Below are positions 1-13,123 of a stretch of DNA of 64,000 nucleotides, piece by piece (the stretch's first letter is position 1; every line of letters starts with the position of its first letter). The stretch covers positions 29,530,001 to 29,594,000 of the forward strand of contig OX467086.1 of assembly GCA_950106755.1 (NCBI GenBank), written 5' to 3'. The notes under the pieces are model-generated. The model did not search any database and was not told the DNA's origin. It worked only from the letters and a program-made list of their open reading frames with translations. A program made the position numbers and the translations under genes. The stretch is from Climacium dendroides (Eukaryota; Streptophyta; Bryopsida; Hypnales; Climaciaceae).

Positions 1-116
1 ATAAATTTAATTTTTTTTCTTGTTGACCTAAAAAAGCGTCAATTTTGTTTTTGACAATATATGCCAACTATGTGCTCCAATCTTCAAGAATTGAGCTTCA
101 AGTTCAAGGTAAGTCT

Positions 117-396
117 GAGGTAGGTACACCCCAAAACGCCACTTCTTGCTACTAATCCTATTTTTCTATTATTAGATTGGTCAAATTTTCACATGTTCTT
201 GTTGGCAAGTGAAAGGAGGTTCCAACGCACGAGGGAATGTGGCATTTGGATACGGTACACGGAAGTGATTAAGGAACAAAGTTTGATTCTGAAAAGCGTT
301 TCTTCCACATACTTAAGTACAGAATTGATTTTGGAAATATGCATATAGTATAGATGGCGGTTTAAAGTCAGTGGTCCATTTGGAGGTACGTACCTT
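117..396. mobile_element. Short MITE, GGTAGGTAC-end family, copy 1
   Basis: A 280-bp AT-rich unit has inverted ends: AGGTAGGTACACC on the left and, on the right, the complement of AAGGTACGTACCTCC. The interior matches the unit at 28469-28741 almost base for base in places, for example the shared stretch GTGAAAGGAGGTTCCAACGC. TA follows the right end, as expected for a Tc1/mariner-type TA target duplication, but the left TA has changed to TG. There is no coding capacity. It is a non-autonomous element by structure; the superfamily is inferred. Confidence 0.6.
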
Positions 397-1078
397 ACCC
401 CAAATCAAGAAACTTAGAACAAAAGTGACCCCCCCTCCATCCTACCCCACCCCATGTAGGCACATGTTTGTCAAGGTAAGGTACAAGAAGAATACCTAAT
501 GTTGGTTTCGGGTGCGTGTGCTCCAATTTCAACCTGAAAGTCCCCATGAACTCATCAAATCAAATGAAACACCACTCAAATCTAATAAGAATAATCCATC
601 CCCACTCCACTCCAGTGAGTTTTTCCCTGTTCTTCCAGGAAGTTCCCTTCGACAGCTGGCCCTCTCTACAGTACGTTGGGGGGGGCGTGGATCTCGAGAC
701 GAGAACGGCAGACACTGTTGAGCATGGGCAGTAAAAGGAGTATTGTAATTGAACTCATCAGGAGGCAACTTCCTGGAAACCAGGAACGGGACTTCCGATG
801 CGGGCAACTTCCTGGAAACCAGGAAATAGTAAGTAAGTAATATGGTAAGGCACTACAGGAATGATTCTTCCACCTCCCCTATTCTAATTCTACTATTCTA
901 CTATTCTACTATTCTACTACTCTCCTACAGTACTCTACTACTTACGTTTGTTTTCTCTGTTTGTCCCAGAATCAAAGCAGCTCAGACACATCTTCAGTTG
1001 TGGGACCAAAAGGCATTTGGAGGGGAGGGGCACCCCACAGCATTCATTGGGAACCCTGAACCCGGCCAGGCCAGGGTG
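397..1078. other. Moderately GC-rich spacer with hairpin repeats and an 8-bp microsatellite
   Basis: No recognisable gene. The stretch contains two identical 22-bp copies of GGCAACTTCCTGGAAACCAG+GA at about 764-785 and 803-824. Each carries the inverted repeat TTCCTGG-AAA-CCAGGAA. An 8-bp microsatellite of TACTATTC type lies at about 885-930. The open frames on both strands overlap each other and resemble no family I know. Confidence 0.5.
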
Positions 1079-1298
1079 AACTGACCCCTCATTGCCCCGT
1101 TTTACCCCTGGGGAAAATGCTGTAGATTTTTTTTATTTGCAATCAGATGAATTTTTTTTTGCAAATTCTGAATTCAGATTTGCAATCAGCGGTCCCAAAT
1201 TAGCTAGGGGTGGTGTAGAAATATAAAAAATTGTGGGAAAAAAATATAGGGCTATTTTTTCACAATTAACCTTGGCCATGGCAATGAGGGGGTCAGTT
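1079..1298. mobile_element. Short MITE, TGACCCCyCATTGCC family, copy 1
   Basis: A 220-bp element has near-perfect inverted ends: AACTGACCCCTCATTGCC on the left and GGCAATGAGGGGGTCAGTT on the right. The interior contains a TTTGCAATCAG...GGTCCCAAATTAGCTAGG block that recurs at 30022-30218 and 57062-57273. It has no open frame of note. Confidence 0.7.
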
Positions 1299-1526
1299 CT
1301 CCCTGGCCCATTTTATCCATAAATGACGTGGAGAATGTTTTATGGCCAATGAATGATAAGGAATCTCTCCATGTTGGACAAAAGTGCAACAATTTTGTGT
1401 GGAAAAGGGAAGGTCTTCAATAGTAGTTTGGCTTCTAAAGAGTACTTTTGCATTTATTTTTTTAAAACCAAAAATTCACATGATACCCAAACAGATGATT
1501 TCCACGTTCACAAGCCCATCATTTAA

Positions 1527-2454
1527 CCCCTATAGTTCCTTGACTATGTTATCACCAAAAACGCTCCAAAACTGTCATTTTTAGTACAAGTACTAGATTT
1601 TTGAAAAAAAAACTTTTTTTGACATGTGTAACCATAGGATCTTGTAGTATTCTGACTTGATAAACGCATGGTAAAAAATTTAGAAATTTCCATCGCATGG
1701 ATTGCAAGATATAAGCATTCAAATTCATTGAAATCGTTTTTTTAGCCCTGCAAAAAACATGGTAGCTGCACTTCACAAGCTCACTTTCCTATGAAAAAAT
1801 GTCCAAAATGGTGGTGCTTTTTTGGATTCTTTTTCCTAGGCAAGTTGGTCACATGCTTGAAAATTTTCAGATCATTTGGAATTGTACAAGTTATAGGGAA
1901 AAAAATAGTAAGTAGACAGCAGTAGAGAATGATTCAAAAATATTAAATTGTTAAGAATTTAATTATTGAATTGAAAAATGCCAATCCCAAAGGTTGAAAT
2001 GTTGTTATAAACAAACTACATATTATGATTTTATTTTTTTCAAAAAATATTGAAAATTGAGTAAGATAAAGGACTTCAAAGTTTATTTTAGAGTAGAGAA
2101 TCCATAATTGCCCGCAAACAAAAACTCCTTATAACTTTTCACTCATTGATCAAAATGGAATGATTCAAAGCTTTCTACGTACATATAACTCTTGGAAATC
2201 AATTTCAAATTTTTGTTTTAAAAAAAAAGTGATTTTTTTAATTTGCTTGGACTGCTCAGACAAGGAAAAAGTAATATATTCAGTCATAACTTTTGACTCA
2301 TATTTCCAAATGTCATGAAATTTGGTGCATTTGAAAGATTTTCCTTGTCCCCACCTTCTATTAGAATTTCAACCTAAAATATGCAAATATCTAGTCACAT
2401 GTACCTGCCCAAATTTTCTATGTTGCCAAAAAACACATATTGGTCCTTTAGGGA
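1527..2454. mobile_element. TTAA-flanked TIR transposon, full length (928 bp)
   Basis: The element is bounded by TTAA at 1523-1526 and 2455-2458. Its ends are CCCCTATAGTTCCTTGAC on the left and the complement of TCCCTAAAGGACCAA on the right. The interior is about 75% AT, has no long open frame, and is closely matched by the copies at 28953-29867 and 33488-34305. TTAA target duplication with ends starting CCC/TCC is the known signature of piggyBac-type transposons. No transposase is encoded, so this is a non-autonomous member. Confidence 0.75.
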
Positions 2455-2693
2455 TTAAGGGTTAAAGGAGGTGGTCCTCCATGACCAAGGTAGTCACCAA
2501 AATGCTTCAATTATTAAACCAATAAGTACATTATTTGTTTCAACAAGGAACAATCAAGTGGCATTTGTTGACCACTTTTCAACCTCAACATCTTTCAAGG
2601 ATTAACCATGCTTGGAAGGTTCTTTTGCTCCCTAGAAAATAGGAGCCTCAGCATTACAACTTTCCAACTAACAAATGATTATTTGTAGATTAA

Positions 2694-4229
2694 TTCCTAG
2701 AGGACCATTGACCCCTCAAGGGACAAATTGGATTTCTACTAGGAAGTGCCTATGGTCTCAATTTTGTCATGATATCTTGAAACTTTTCATGAAGATAGAA
2801 AAGTTGGATAGCTTTGTGAGAATATAATATTTTTTTCAATTGGTACCTAGGAACAAAAGTCATGTCTAAATAAGCTCAAAATAGGAAAAACCATGTAGAA
2901 AAAAAATCACAAAAATTTGAATTTTTAAGTCTTTTCTCCCATAGATTATATTTTTGTCTATATAAAAAGCTTTGATTTATTTCATTTGGATAAGTCATAT
3001 GAAACTTATGGACAATCTTGTTTTTTGGGCAATCATAGCAACATTTTGAGAAAATAATACTTTGGATTTGTTTTTGAATTCAAGTTTTATCATTTTTCAA
3101 AAAAGAAAGTTCCACATGGTTTAGTTTTCTTAATAGAAAAATCTCATTTTGGAGATTAGGATGCTTCAATTTCATCTTAGAGGTATTAATCATTTAAATT
3201 TTCTTTCAGTCTTGTACCTACTTCTACTTAACAATTTTTTTAGGAATGAAAATTAAGGTTTCTTTTTAAAAAAAAAATTGAACTCTCAACTCAATTCCCC
3301 ACCATAAAGATTTAACCCCTAAATGCCCAAGGCCTATTTTGACCTTCTTGGAATTTGCTCTAAATTGAACAAAAAGTCAACCTTTTGAAAAGTTATATCA
3401 ATTTTTTTAAAATTTTAACCGTACAAATTCAAAGTAGACATACTAGAGAGCACATAGAAAAAGAAAAACACAACAATGTCATTTATGAATTGAATGATTA
3501 TAATGTATGATCATCAAAATGTCAAATCTAAAAAATTGATCACCAAAAAAATTTAAGGTTAAAGGGCCTAACATACATAACCCCAATCAATTTATGGCTT
3601 CTTAAAATCTACTCTATAATTTTTTTTAAAGAATTTATAATGTGATTTTTTCTCCAATATCTAGTGTATTTGAGGCTCATTTCCAAGAGCCTTCAACACT
3701 AAGTTACTATGGAAAGTCAAGATTACAATAGACACCCTTGCACAAAATCTTGAATAGAAAAGGCATAATCGTTCATTTTCAAAATCAGATTTTTGATGCT
3801 AAAACTAGACTTTGAAAAGGATTTGTCAAAATTATAAGCTATTAAAAAAAGTAACTTAGTTGGGTATTATTAAACTTCAAAGCATTGTTGACACAAAAAT
3901 TTGGTGCCTCAAGCATTTAGGGGTTAAACCTCAAAACTTTGTAGTACAAAAAATTTGAGTTTAGAAGGTTCAAAGACAATTAATCTAGTCACGCAAGGTC
4001 CAATTTTTTTTTGTTTTCTTCACTTTAAATACAAATATTTTGCAATCTGTGCAGTAAAAATTTCTGAAATTTATTCCGCATATTCTTGTACCATGTAGGT
4101 GTAAGAAGCTACAATTAAATGTAAAAAGAAAACAATTTTTAAGGTTTCATACTCTTTGCAATAGAAATGGCAGTTTTGAGTGTGTTTTTTGGTATAAAAA
4201 AAAGAAAAAAGGTCTTGGTCTATTAGGGG
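2694..4229. mobile_element. TTAA-flanked TIR transposon interrupted by a second one
   Basis: TTAA lies at 2690-2693 and 4230-4233. The left end reads TTCCTAGAGGACCATTGAC and the right end reads GGTCTTGGTCTATTAGGGG. The element belongs to the same subfamily as 34356-35271. It is 1536 bp long only because a 608-bp element and its TTAA duplication (3316-3927) sit inside it. Without them it is 924 bp, matching the ~916-928 bp of the full-length copies. No coding capacity. Confidence 0.7.
3316..3923. mobile_element. Nested TTAA-flanked element (608 bp) with a readable empty site
   Basis: TTAA is present at 3312-3315 and 3924-3927. The ends are CCCCTAAATGCCCAAGGCC and, on the right, the complement of CCCCTAAATGCTTGAGGCA. 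The related copy at 34356-35271 has the uninterrupted site AAAGATTTAAGCTTCAAAAC (about 34966-34985), with one TTAA where this copy has the insert plus two. This is direct evidence of a transposition that duplicated TTAA. Confidence 0.8.
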
Positions 4230-4242
4230 TTAAACTAATTAA

Positions 4243-4790
4243 CCCCTAAATGGCCAAGTTGAATTTTGGGGGCAACATAGTGATTTTGGGCAACTCACTA
4301 CAAATGAAGTTTTCATTTTTGTTCTTTGAAATTTTCATACAACATGGAGAAGAGTTTTTTCTTTTAAGGTCCAACAATTTTCATAACTTTTGACCGCATG
4401 GTTAAAAAGTTATTGTATGATATGTAGTTATTTTCTCGGTCTAGTAGTCTAGGTAGATCAAACATAATCACTTTTTTTCAGAAGAAAAAATTTGAAATTA
4501 ATTTTCTAGATTTTTAATATACATGAAAAAACTTTGAATAATTCCATTTTGATTAATGAGATGAAAGTTACGAGGAGTTTTAGTTTGTGGGTAGTTATGG
4601 ATTCTATACTCTTGCAATTTACATGGTGGAAATTTTTGAAATTTTTTCCACATCTTCTCAAACTAGTGTATTACAAGATCCTATGGTTATGTGTCCAAAA
4701 ATGGTTTTTTTCCCTAAATTTTTATACTTAGACTAGAAATGGTATTTTTAAAGCGTTTTTGGTGAAAACATAGTCGAGGAATTTTAGGGG
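4243..4790 (-). mobile_element. TTAA-flanked element, short copy (548 bp), inverted
   Basis: TTAA lies at 4239-4242 and 4791-4794. The left end is CCCCTAAATGGCCAAG and the right end is the complement of CCCCTAAAATTCCTCG. The last ~250 bp are the reverse complement of the first part of the 1527-2454 copy, so this is an internally deleted member in the opposite orientation. It begins only 9 bp after the 2694-4229 element ends. Confidence 0.7.
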
Positions 4791-4794
4791 TTAA

Positions 4795-6490
4795 ATTCAT
4801 TTCTAGGGATCCATAGAGGGGTTATACCAATATCTAAGAGGGAATGGTTTATCCTACTTAACAATTTTTTCATTTTTGTATTTGCAACATAAATTTCTTT
4901 ACTAATGAGATAGGGGTCCCTTTTGCATCCTTTAAAAGGGGCCCCTATAGCTAACAAAATCGTCCTATATGACTCCTCAGCCAATCCCACTCCTTGAATT
5001 AATTGATAAAACCCTTTCAACATCTAGCAAAACATAATGCCTTCCCAACATGGAAGGACCATTGTTGGATTATACAATGTTATGAATGACAAGTGAGTCA
5101 TTGTAATTTATTTTTAAAAATTAAAGATAGATTAATTTTAGCCAAAACATGAAATATTTTGCACTAATTTTTATGATATAAATTTTGAAGAACATAAAGT
5201 ATAACTTTAACAATGTGATAAATCAAATTGGTCAATAAATGATCACTTTGTGATCTTTTAGGAGTTAATTTTAAGTATGTACTTTATTTTGTGTAGTTAG
5301 AGAAGGCTCAAAAATAAGGTGAGAATGCTATTTGTCTTTGAAACATTGAAGTGAGTGAAAATAAGGTAGGAAGGCTCATCCTAGACATTTTGTTCCAATT
5401 CTATCACAAGTTTAGGAATGGATGTATAAAAATAGTCACAAATTCAATCTAAGCTACCTCTCTTGGATAATTGAGAATTGGGCCATAATGTATAATATAC
5501 TATTACAATCAAAGCTTTGAGTGACAATATTAGAAAATGATGGCCCTAATAGAAATTTTTATTTCTTGAATGTAAACCCATTACAAAAATTGACTATTTT
5601 GATGCAACAAGTAATGATTGTTTTAGGAAAAGCCTACACCCATTTGGTTGAGTAAGATAATCATCATGGATCACTTATGTTGATTTTGAAGGTTGATGAT
5701 GGTTCATAACTATTTCAAGCAATATATTTTTAAAAATAGTAATAGATTTATACTTTAATAGAAACAAATAATTACTATTGCCTTGTTTTATACTTGTCTA
5801 CATGTCAAAAAATAAAAAATAAAAATTCATTCATCCACAAGAGCAAGGCAACATTTTTCTCAATGGGTTCATTTTCTTTAGTGTTGTCTTCAAGCCGTTT
5901 GATTAACAATAGGTGCATGCAAGATGGTTGGCGTAGTAGAAAAATTGCTCGAAATAAAATAATTGGCATTAGGTAGACTAAACTTTAGAAGGACATGGCC
6001 CTAACATTGTGAAAGTTATCCAAATTCTATCAAAATCCAAGGTAAATAGATTTTTTTTAAATAATTTTTCTAAAAACTTAATCTAACAAACAAATTTTTT
6101 TTGTCCCCCCCATAGCTACATATAGTAAAGAGTGTACTAGATGAAGAAGATGCCACTATTGTATACTGATTTGTCCAAATCAATGGTGTGTTACGCATAC
6201 TTATTTACCAAAGTCACACCTTTTATGAAATAATTAAATTAGTGCATTTCTTAAATATTTTTGAGTACTATTTACAATCAATTGCCACCCAAATAATGTT
6301 TTTTCAAGTAACACCAGTTTTCTAGGCCACAATCATTTTTCCCCTTATTTATAGGACAAATCAATAATTGATAAATAATTTTGAGGGAGGAGGGTATTTT
6401 ATCATACATGGCAAATAAAAAAATCATGTATTTTTTTGAGGGGATAAAACTAGAGATGAATGAGGGGTAAGGTAGAAGGTTCTGAAAGCA
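4795..6490. other. AT-rich spacer with a recurrent degenerate repeat
   Basis: No supportable gene. The part at about 4820-5030, read on the minus strand, is related to 21900-22080 and 27715-27870 (plus strand). All three share a block translating as LIQGxGLxEExYxTIL-like in at least part of the alignment. The rest is A/T-rich with short spurious frames. Confidence 0.4.
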
Positions 6491-6780
6491 TACATGTTCT
6501 GAAAATCGCCCACCTCTTCAAATATACACTATTTGTACTTGTTTCTTTTTCGTAACCTTCAGCAATGTACTGTACAAACAATGTACATTTTAGGAGATAG
6601 GCGATCTTAGAGCCTTATGCCATTTCAACTTCAAAAATTCATAACTAATTCCACAAAGCTCCAAAAAATATGAAACGACTTAGGTTAAATGCCAATTCCA
6701 CTTATCTTTCAAGGAAAACTCACTGAAAAATATTTCAAGGAGATTCACCTCCCCAAAATTCTTAAATGGGCGATTTATGG
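6491..6780. repeat. Degenerate inverted-end repeat (GGGCGATTT ends)
   Basis: The unit runs from GAAAATCGCCCACCTC to AAATGGGCGATTTATGG. An internal block on the minus strand (TTTTCAGTGAGTTTTCC ... AAGTCGTTTCATATTTTTTGGAGC) reappears on the plus strand at about 30395-30500, and more weakly at 38390-38520, 39210-39300 and 56880-56960. It is a dispersed non-coding repeat of unknown class. Confidence 0.45.
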
Positions 6781-7248
6781 ACCTCCTACTTGAGGTTGGG
6801 GGAGGGGCAATGAGAATTGCGGTGGTGGGCCGAATGAGCCTTCGCAGACAACTGAGTGACCAACAGTCCAGTCTCTGCCATGGCCCACCACTTGGTCAAC
6901 AAGGAGGGAGGTCAGTCAGCCAGTCAGTCAAAGATTGGAAGTGCGTGCCCAAGACATGGGTTTTTAAAAGTCTGAAAACAGTGTTTTCATGACATGATGA
7001 GCAGCTGCAGCGAAGTTGCCGACGACAGGGGAATCTTCGGTAGTAACTACTGTAGTAACTAGTAACGTAGAAGCACCCATTCCTGGGGGCATGTAAAGCA
7101 GTCCCGCATCATGATTGTTGGAGGCACCTTTTCCTAGAAAGAAATATTTTTTCAATATTGGCAATTGAAAATCACGAATTTTCAAGAAAAAAAAGGGGAA
7201 CTTTTGGATAAAGCATCTGTTTTTTTGTGAACTTTTAAGGGGAGCTCT
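6781..7248. other. Small GC-richer patch without a recognisable gene
   Basis: Both strands have frames of about 70 codons (6777-6992 plus, 6964-7185 minus), but neither has a known motif and they overlap. It may be a degraded gene or promoter fragment. Confidence 0.3.
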
Positions 7249-7525
7249 CTACACCAAATGGTGCAATTACGTTGCCTTACCCCCATGACTCATGAGTGAC
7301 TCATTGCGTCCATGTAGAGGCAACTACATCTCTCTCAATAGATCTTTATATTAGGGTTTTGTTGGTTTAGCGCTTGTGTTGTACTGCTAATTAGTTTTTA
7401 GCAACTTCAAAAATGTTTATTGTATTAAATATTGATGAAAATCACCATAGTAAAAGTAAATATTTATATAGTGTGAAATGTCGAGCAATTAGTGTGGGGC
7501 AACCTAATTGCACCATTTGGTGTAG
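7249..7525. mobile_element. 277-bp MITE with ~28-bp inverted ends
   Basis: The left end reads CTACACCAAATGGTGCAATT followed by ACGTTGCC, and the right end is its inverted copy with a single mismatch (7497-7525). Each end also contains the near-palindrome CACCAAATGGTG. The interior is AT-rich and non-coding. A target duplication could not be assigned with confidence. Confidence 0.7.
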
Positions 7526-7929
7526 GGCATCCAAAACCACATTCATATAAAGTTGCTTTGATTTTGACATGGAAATCTAAAAAAAAATAAACACCCACCA
7601 ACCACAGCTAAGCATGGGGATGGTTTCAAGGTCTTTTAGGGGATACTTTAAGGGAACTCTACAATAAATTAATGCGTATATGGACTATAATGGTTGTTTC
7701 TACCTTAAATAGAATTTAAAGTAACTTGACTACACCTAAAAGTCAATATAATAATGGAAACCTTCCTAAATTGCTTGTTTGTATGAGAGGGTTGTTAGTG
7801 AGGGTCTTAGGAATGAATTCACATTGCAAATATAATCCCTAAGACCAAGTGGGAATATACCTTTAGGACATTTCCACCCCTGGGAGGCAATTGCATTCAT
7901 TTTCTTAGAGGTGCAAGTAAAATTTGGAT

Positions 7930-8220
7930 GAGGTGGACAACCCCCTTAAAACACCACTTTTGGTTGATGTACCTACTTACAATTATGAAATTGGTCAACT
8001 TTTCATATTTTCTTGCTAGAGAATGAAAGGAGGTTCCAATACAACAAAGAACATGGAATTTAGATACTATATGCAAAAGTTACAAAGGGTCAAAAGTATT
8101 TTTTTGGTAGAGGTTCTAAAATTGTTTCTTCCACATACATACATATTGATTATATTGGTGTACCAAGAGTGACGATGGGAGTTTTGGGTTGGTGGTACAT
8201 TTGGAGGGGCGACCATAATG
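7930..8220. mobile_element. Degenerate copy of the GGTAGGTAC-end MITE
   Basis: The interior aligns with 117-396 and 28469-28741 through shared blocks such as AATTGGTCAA, AATGAAAGGAGGTTCCAA and TTTCTTCCACATAC. The ends have decayed. Confidence 0.5.
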
Positions 8221-8350
8221 AACATTTTGTAGAATTGTAGTAAAATATTGAATTTTTTTGTTACCATCTATGATTAAATTTGGAATTTGAATTCATATTA
8301 GGAATTAGAAACCTTGAATCGATACATGTTTCAAGAAATTCAAAATTTAA

Positions 8351-11300
8351 CCTCTAAAGGACCACAACATTCAATTTGCCAAAAACACTCAAAATTGTTA
8401 TTTTTATTGCAAAGATTTTTAAAAATTTACACAATTTTTTTGTGCATATCTAATTGTAGGATCTTATACTAAATTTGTAAAAGAATATGGAAAAGAAATT
8501 TAGAAACTTTGATCTTGTAGATTGCAAGATAATTGTATTTAAAGTAAACAAAAACAAATTTTTTTGGTACCTCTTCTAGATAGATTATAAGACTTTGCAT
8601 CTTCTCAACTTTAAATTTTTGACCTTACAAAGTTTGAAAATTTCTTAGGTTGAAGAATTTAGTTGAGAATCAAGGAAATAATTTTTAATTTTCATTCTTT
8701 AAACTTAATTTTCATTCTTTAAAAATTGTTAAGTAGAACTAGATAAAAAAAATAGAATGAACTAAATGGTTGACACTCTAGAATAGAATTTAAACACACT
8801 AATGTCAATGGTGAGATTGTTCTAGCAAGCAAATTAAACCTTTTTAGAACTTCTTCTTTTTAAATTGTGAAAATTGAGTTCAAAAACAAATTCCAAGTGT
8901 TATTTTCCCAAGAGGATGACATCATTGCATACAAAAACAAAAAAATTATGACTTTCACATTATTAATCCAAATGGCATGAATCAAAGCTTTTCATACATA
9001 TAGATAGGAATATAATCTATGTATGTGAAAACAAGATTTTAAAATTTGTATTTCTATTTTTTTATAGTTTTATTTCATTTACTAGAAAACTAAAATTTGA
9101 GCTTATTGCAACATAAATTTTGTTCTTGGAAACCGATTGAAACAAAAATTATATTTTGATAAAGCTAGTATTATTTTTCAAATTTGACAAAAAGTTTCAA
9201 AACTTCAACAATGAATAAATGAAATAATGTCTTGTGCACATAAAGTTTTCTTCTCAACCATCCAAATATTTGTAGATTCTTGTATTAGTTTTCTAACATT
9301 TGTACAGTATAGATTTTCAAAACCTTCATTTCAGAAACATTCTATAATTTAAAGAGCATAAATATGTTTCATTCAAAAAATAGTTTTTTTAGTCAAAAAA
9401 TGGCACTTCAAATATGACTTCAAAAAATAAATAAAGTCATAATATTTTTTATACACCATAATTAAAACTCACCTTTCTAAAATTAAAAGAAAACATTTTG
9501 GTAAAAATATCTAGTAGCAAACCTATTATCATTTTTATAAGAAATTCTTTATTTGGATGTTCAACTTTATTGGATAGTAAAATGGTAGATCCAACCATGT
9601 GGATGAGATCTTTGAGTCATAGTTCACAACTTTTATTACAAAATATTACATTAAATGATTCATCAAAATTTGTAATACATCTTTCATTTTTAGAAATTTG
9701 GACTATCTTCTAATTCTTAAGAGATTAGAATATTTAGAATAGTGATCTTTTAATAACACCAATCACTATATATTCTTGCCTAAAATATATAACTTTGGGT
9801 CATGAGACTTTAGGATCAATTTGAGGCACACCTATAATCATCACTTTGAAATTTCATTTTTATTCATATGATATTAAAAAATACATGCTAAAAGAATTTA
9901 ACATCTTTTTTAAATCACAAAGAAGGTCCAACAAGAATTTAAGGAGGGAACTACATGTTGTATTTTCCATATATGTTCATTTCAATAATATTTTAGATAG
10001 GAGGGGCACTCCTTTTTTGAATTTATGGTACCCAATTTTTATTTAACTTCTAAGATGATTTTTTTTAGATAGAGATATTTTTTGTTTAAATTCTTTGCTT
10101 ACTATTTTTCATATGGGTGTATTAATTTACAAGTTTTATTTTTTTTCTCCTCGATGACCATGCTTACACATTCACTAAAATTGCACCAACATCACTTTGA
10201 ACCTACAAAACTACATTGTGAAGCTTTGTTTAAACACAATTCTACATATTGATTATGATATATTCAATTTAAAAGGAAACCAATATATTTCAAAATGTGC
10301 ACTTAATCTCAATGATTTATAGCAAAGACATATACAAACACCATACAAAGGATATCCAATGACACAAACAAATGTCTTGCTACATGTTGAGTGGTGAACC
10401 AAAAAACTCAACATCATGCTTCTTTACACTCATGAATTAGAAAACTTCTCGTGGACAGAGATTGAAACATCCATTTATGAATTGATGATGCATTTATTAT
10501 TACAAAAAACCAATACTAAACCATTCTCATTTTCAAAATACATTCATATGTCTTGCAAAAACTTTGAAGTGGTGCTTTTGAAAGTCCCAATAACTTCCCA
10601 ACTATTCATTTTGGGTTTGCAATGGATTTGCAATCGATCATAACATACTAAAATCTGTGGTCTACAAACATGTCTAGGTTTTATGTTGTCACTTTCTCTT
10701 CATTTTCCTAACCTCATTTACAAATAGACATTAAAATAACAAGAAAAAATGATACTACTCTCTATCTACAAGTACAAGGCCTCGGTTGTAACAATTGTAC
10801 TACATTATAGAACAATCCCAATTTCTGTAGCAAATGAATCTATATGCTTAAGATCGTGCTCATAGGTGGTTTCAGGAATGAGAATGTGACCAAGTGTTAA
10901 TGTATTACAAAATAATCATAGTTCCACTATGCTCAATTGTGACACTAGTGTAGTGAGTGCACCATTGGAAGTGAAGTTAGAGATTGCTTAGTTGCACTCA
11001 AAAGCATCCCAAATATAACGATGCGCAAAACAACCTCCTCTCTAATTTAGTCACCTACTATGGAAGAATGTAAATGCTTGCCTTTATGGTACATCAAAGA
11101 GTCGCAACATGTGATACTCCAAATAAGTGTCAACTTCCACAAGAAACCATACTACTATTGAACCTAAGATGTAAAATTATACAACCCCCTCAAATTAAAA
11201 AATAGATCATTATCAATTGAACTTGCCTCATCTACCTTTTTTTAGTTTGAACAATTTTAGAACAACAAAATGCATAACTCAAGCGAAAAAATGCAAATAC

Positions 11301-13123
11301 AAAATATAAATTTGAAATCAAACCACAAATTTGGAAAGAAAAATGACCTCCTACACCACCATAGCATCAATGTAATTCTAATTTGCCTTGCACAACACAC
11401 AACATCAATGGCCTAACAAACAATAAGAAAATCAATAATACTTCAATCACAAATATTAGTGGATGAAAAAATGTGAACTTTGTGGCACAAGTAGAAAACC
11501 TTGGATGCAATACATTGTTAAGTCTAAATTATTGAAGGAAACCCCATGATGTTGAATCTAAAAAGGTATGTGAGACTCCTACCCTAACTTAGTTATAACC
11601 TTTTTAATCTTACAATTCACACCCTATATTAGAGGTAATAAAATCTAAAATTTTAGCTCCAATATTTTGAGGGACTCTATCTTTGAATTCACGTATATTT
11701 CTAAGACTAACACCCAATCAAAGAATGAAACTAAGATAATTTAATAATAGGAACTACACTTATACACTTAGTTATATGTTTTTACATGCACTTTAGTATG
11801 ACAATAATGTTGTTGAAGTATTTTCATTTGAATGTACTCTATAGAAATACTAATTGATGTCTAACTTCCAACATTGATTTATGAAAATCAACTAACTAAA
11901 TACATCCAATCAATAGTATTGACAAAGGTAATGCACGAAAAGAAAAGAAGCTAGAAAGGTTGAAAAACAACATTTAATGGATTCAATGGTATAATTTGAA
12001 ATGTTTGATGTTAAATCAAGCAATAGCGATCTAACTTTACAACAATTTTCAATTGACAAAGAGACAATATAGCCAATTTTTCATATTAATATTAATATTT
12101 GTGTTTGATAATTTGGTTGGAGGTGTCGTTAAATTTGTGATCAAAGTCTATTTTTTTTCCAATCTAGAGGTATAAGACTAGTATTAGTGTGGAGTTTAAT
12201 AGTATAGTTAGTTAGCCAAAATCTACTTAGCATATATAGATATCTATTTAACAAAATTTGACATGCTACACTCTAACATTGAACTCTCTATACTATCAAT
12301 TTTGAATTGTTTTTTAGATTTATTTTGAAATAAAATATGTACATATAGATGTTCTCTACTTGATGTTTTGTACTTATGGCATGAAACCAAATGTATAGTT
12401 GGACATTCCTTGCTAAAATCTATGAATTATATAATGTATTCACAATCAAATCTAAAAATTCATCATTGATGGTTTTCAATCAATTATCATGTAAAATCAT
12501 GAAATATAACTTAAAAAAGCTCATCACAAATAGAGATTTTGATCTGTAAAACTGAAATTGATATGCTTACATATGTACTTAAAAGAGGCAAGCATTGCCT
12601 CACAAATATAATGTTTGATTGAGATTGCTTAAGAATGCAATGTTAATTGTGCATTACATGAAATACCAATTGAATTTCATGCTCTCAAACGGCATATTAG
12701 GCAACTTATTAGAAAATTGTATCCAACTATTCAATCAACCCCCATACAATGAAAGTATTCTTTTATTTTCATAATATTGAAACCATTAAACATGTAACAA
12801 TTTTTATATTGAGAAAGAATATTTGTATGTTTCTTCAAAACAATGCTTCAATTTAAATATGAGATTCTTCATAATACAATCTTGGTGTCCAAAAAAAGAT
12901 TGAATAAGTAGGAAAAAACTTATAGAGTTTAAGGTTATGTGTATTGGAATGTATTGTATTCATGCACTGTCTTTGTTTAGATATCAAAGCATCCCCTTCA
13001 TATAAATTAGTCAATTAGGTATTTCATTTCACATCTAATCAATAATCCATCCATTGTGTCTATGATGTTTATGCCATAACTAAATTTTAGCCATAATGAA
13101 ATAATATACATGACTTTTTTTAA
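8351..13123. other. AT-rich gene desert with one truncated TTAA-element end
   Basis: A left end of the TTAA family (TTAACCTCTAAAGGACCAC, 8347 onward) is visible with no matching right end. The rest is AT-rich sequence whose frames of at most ~75 codons show no conserved domain. No gene is supported. Confidence 0.5.
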
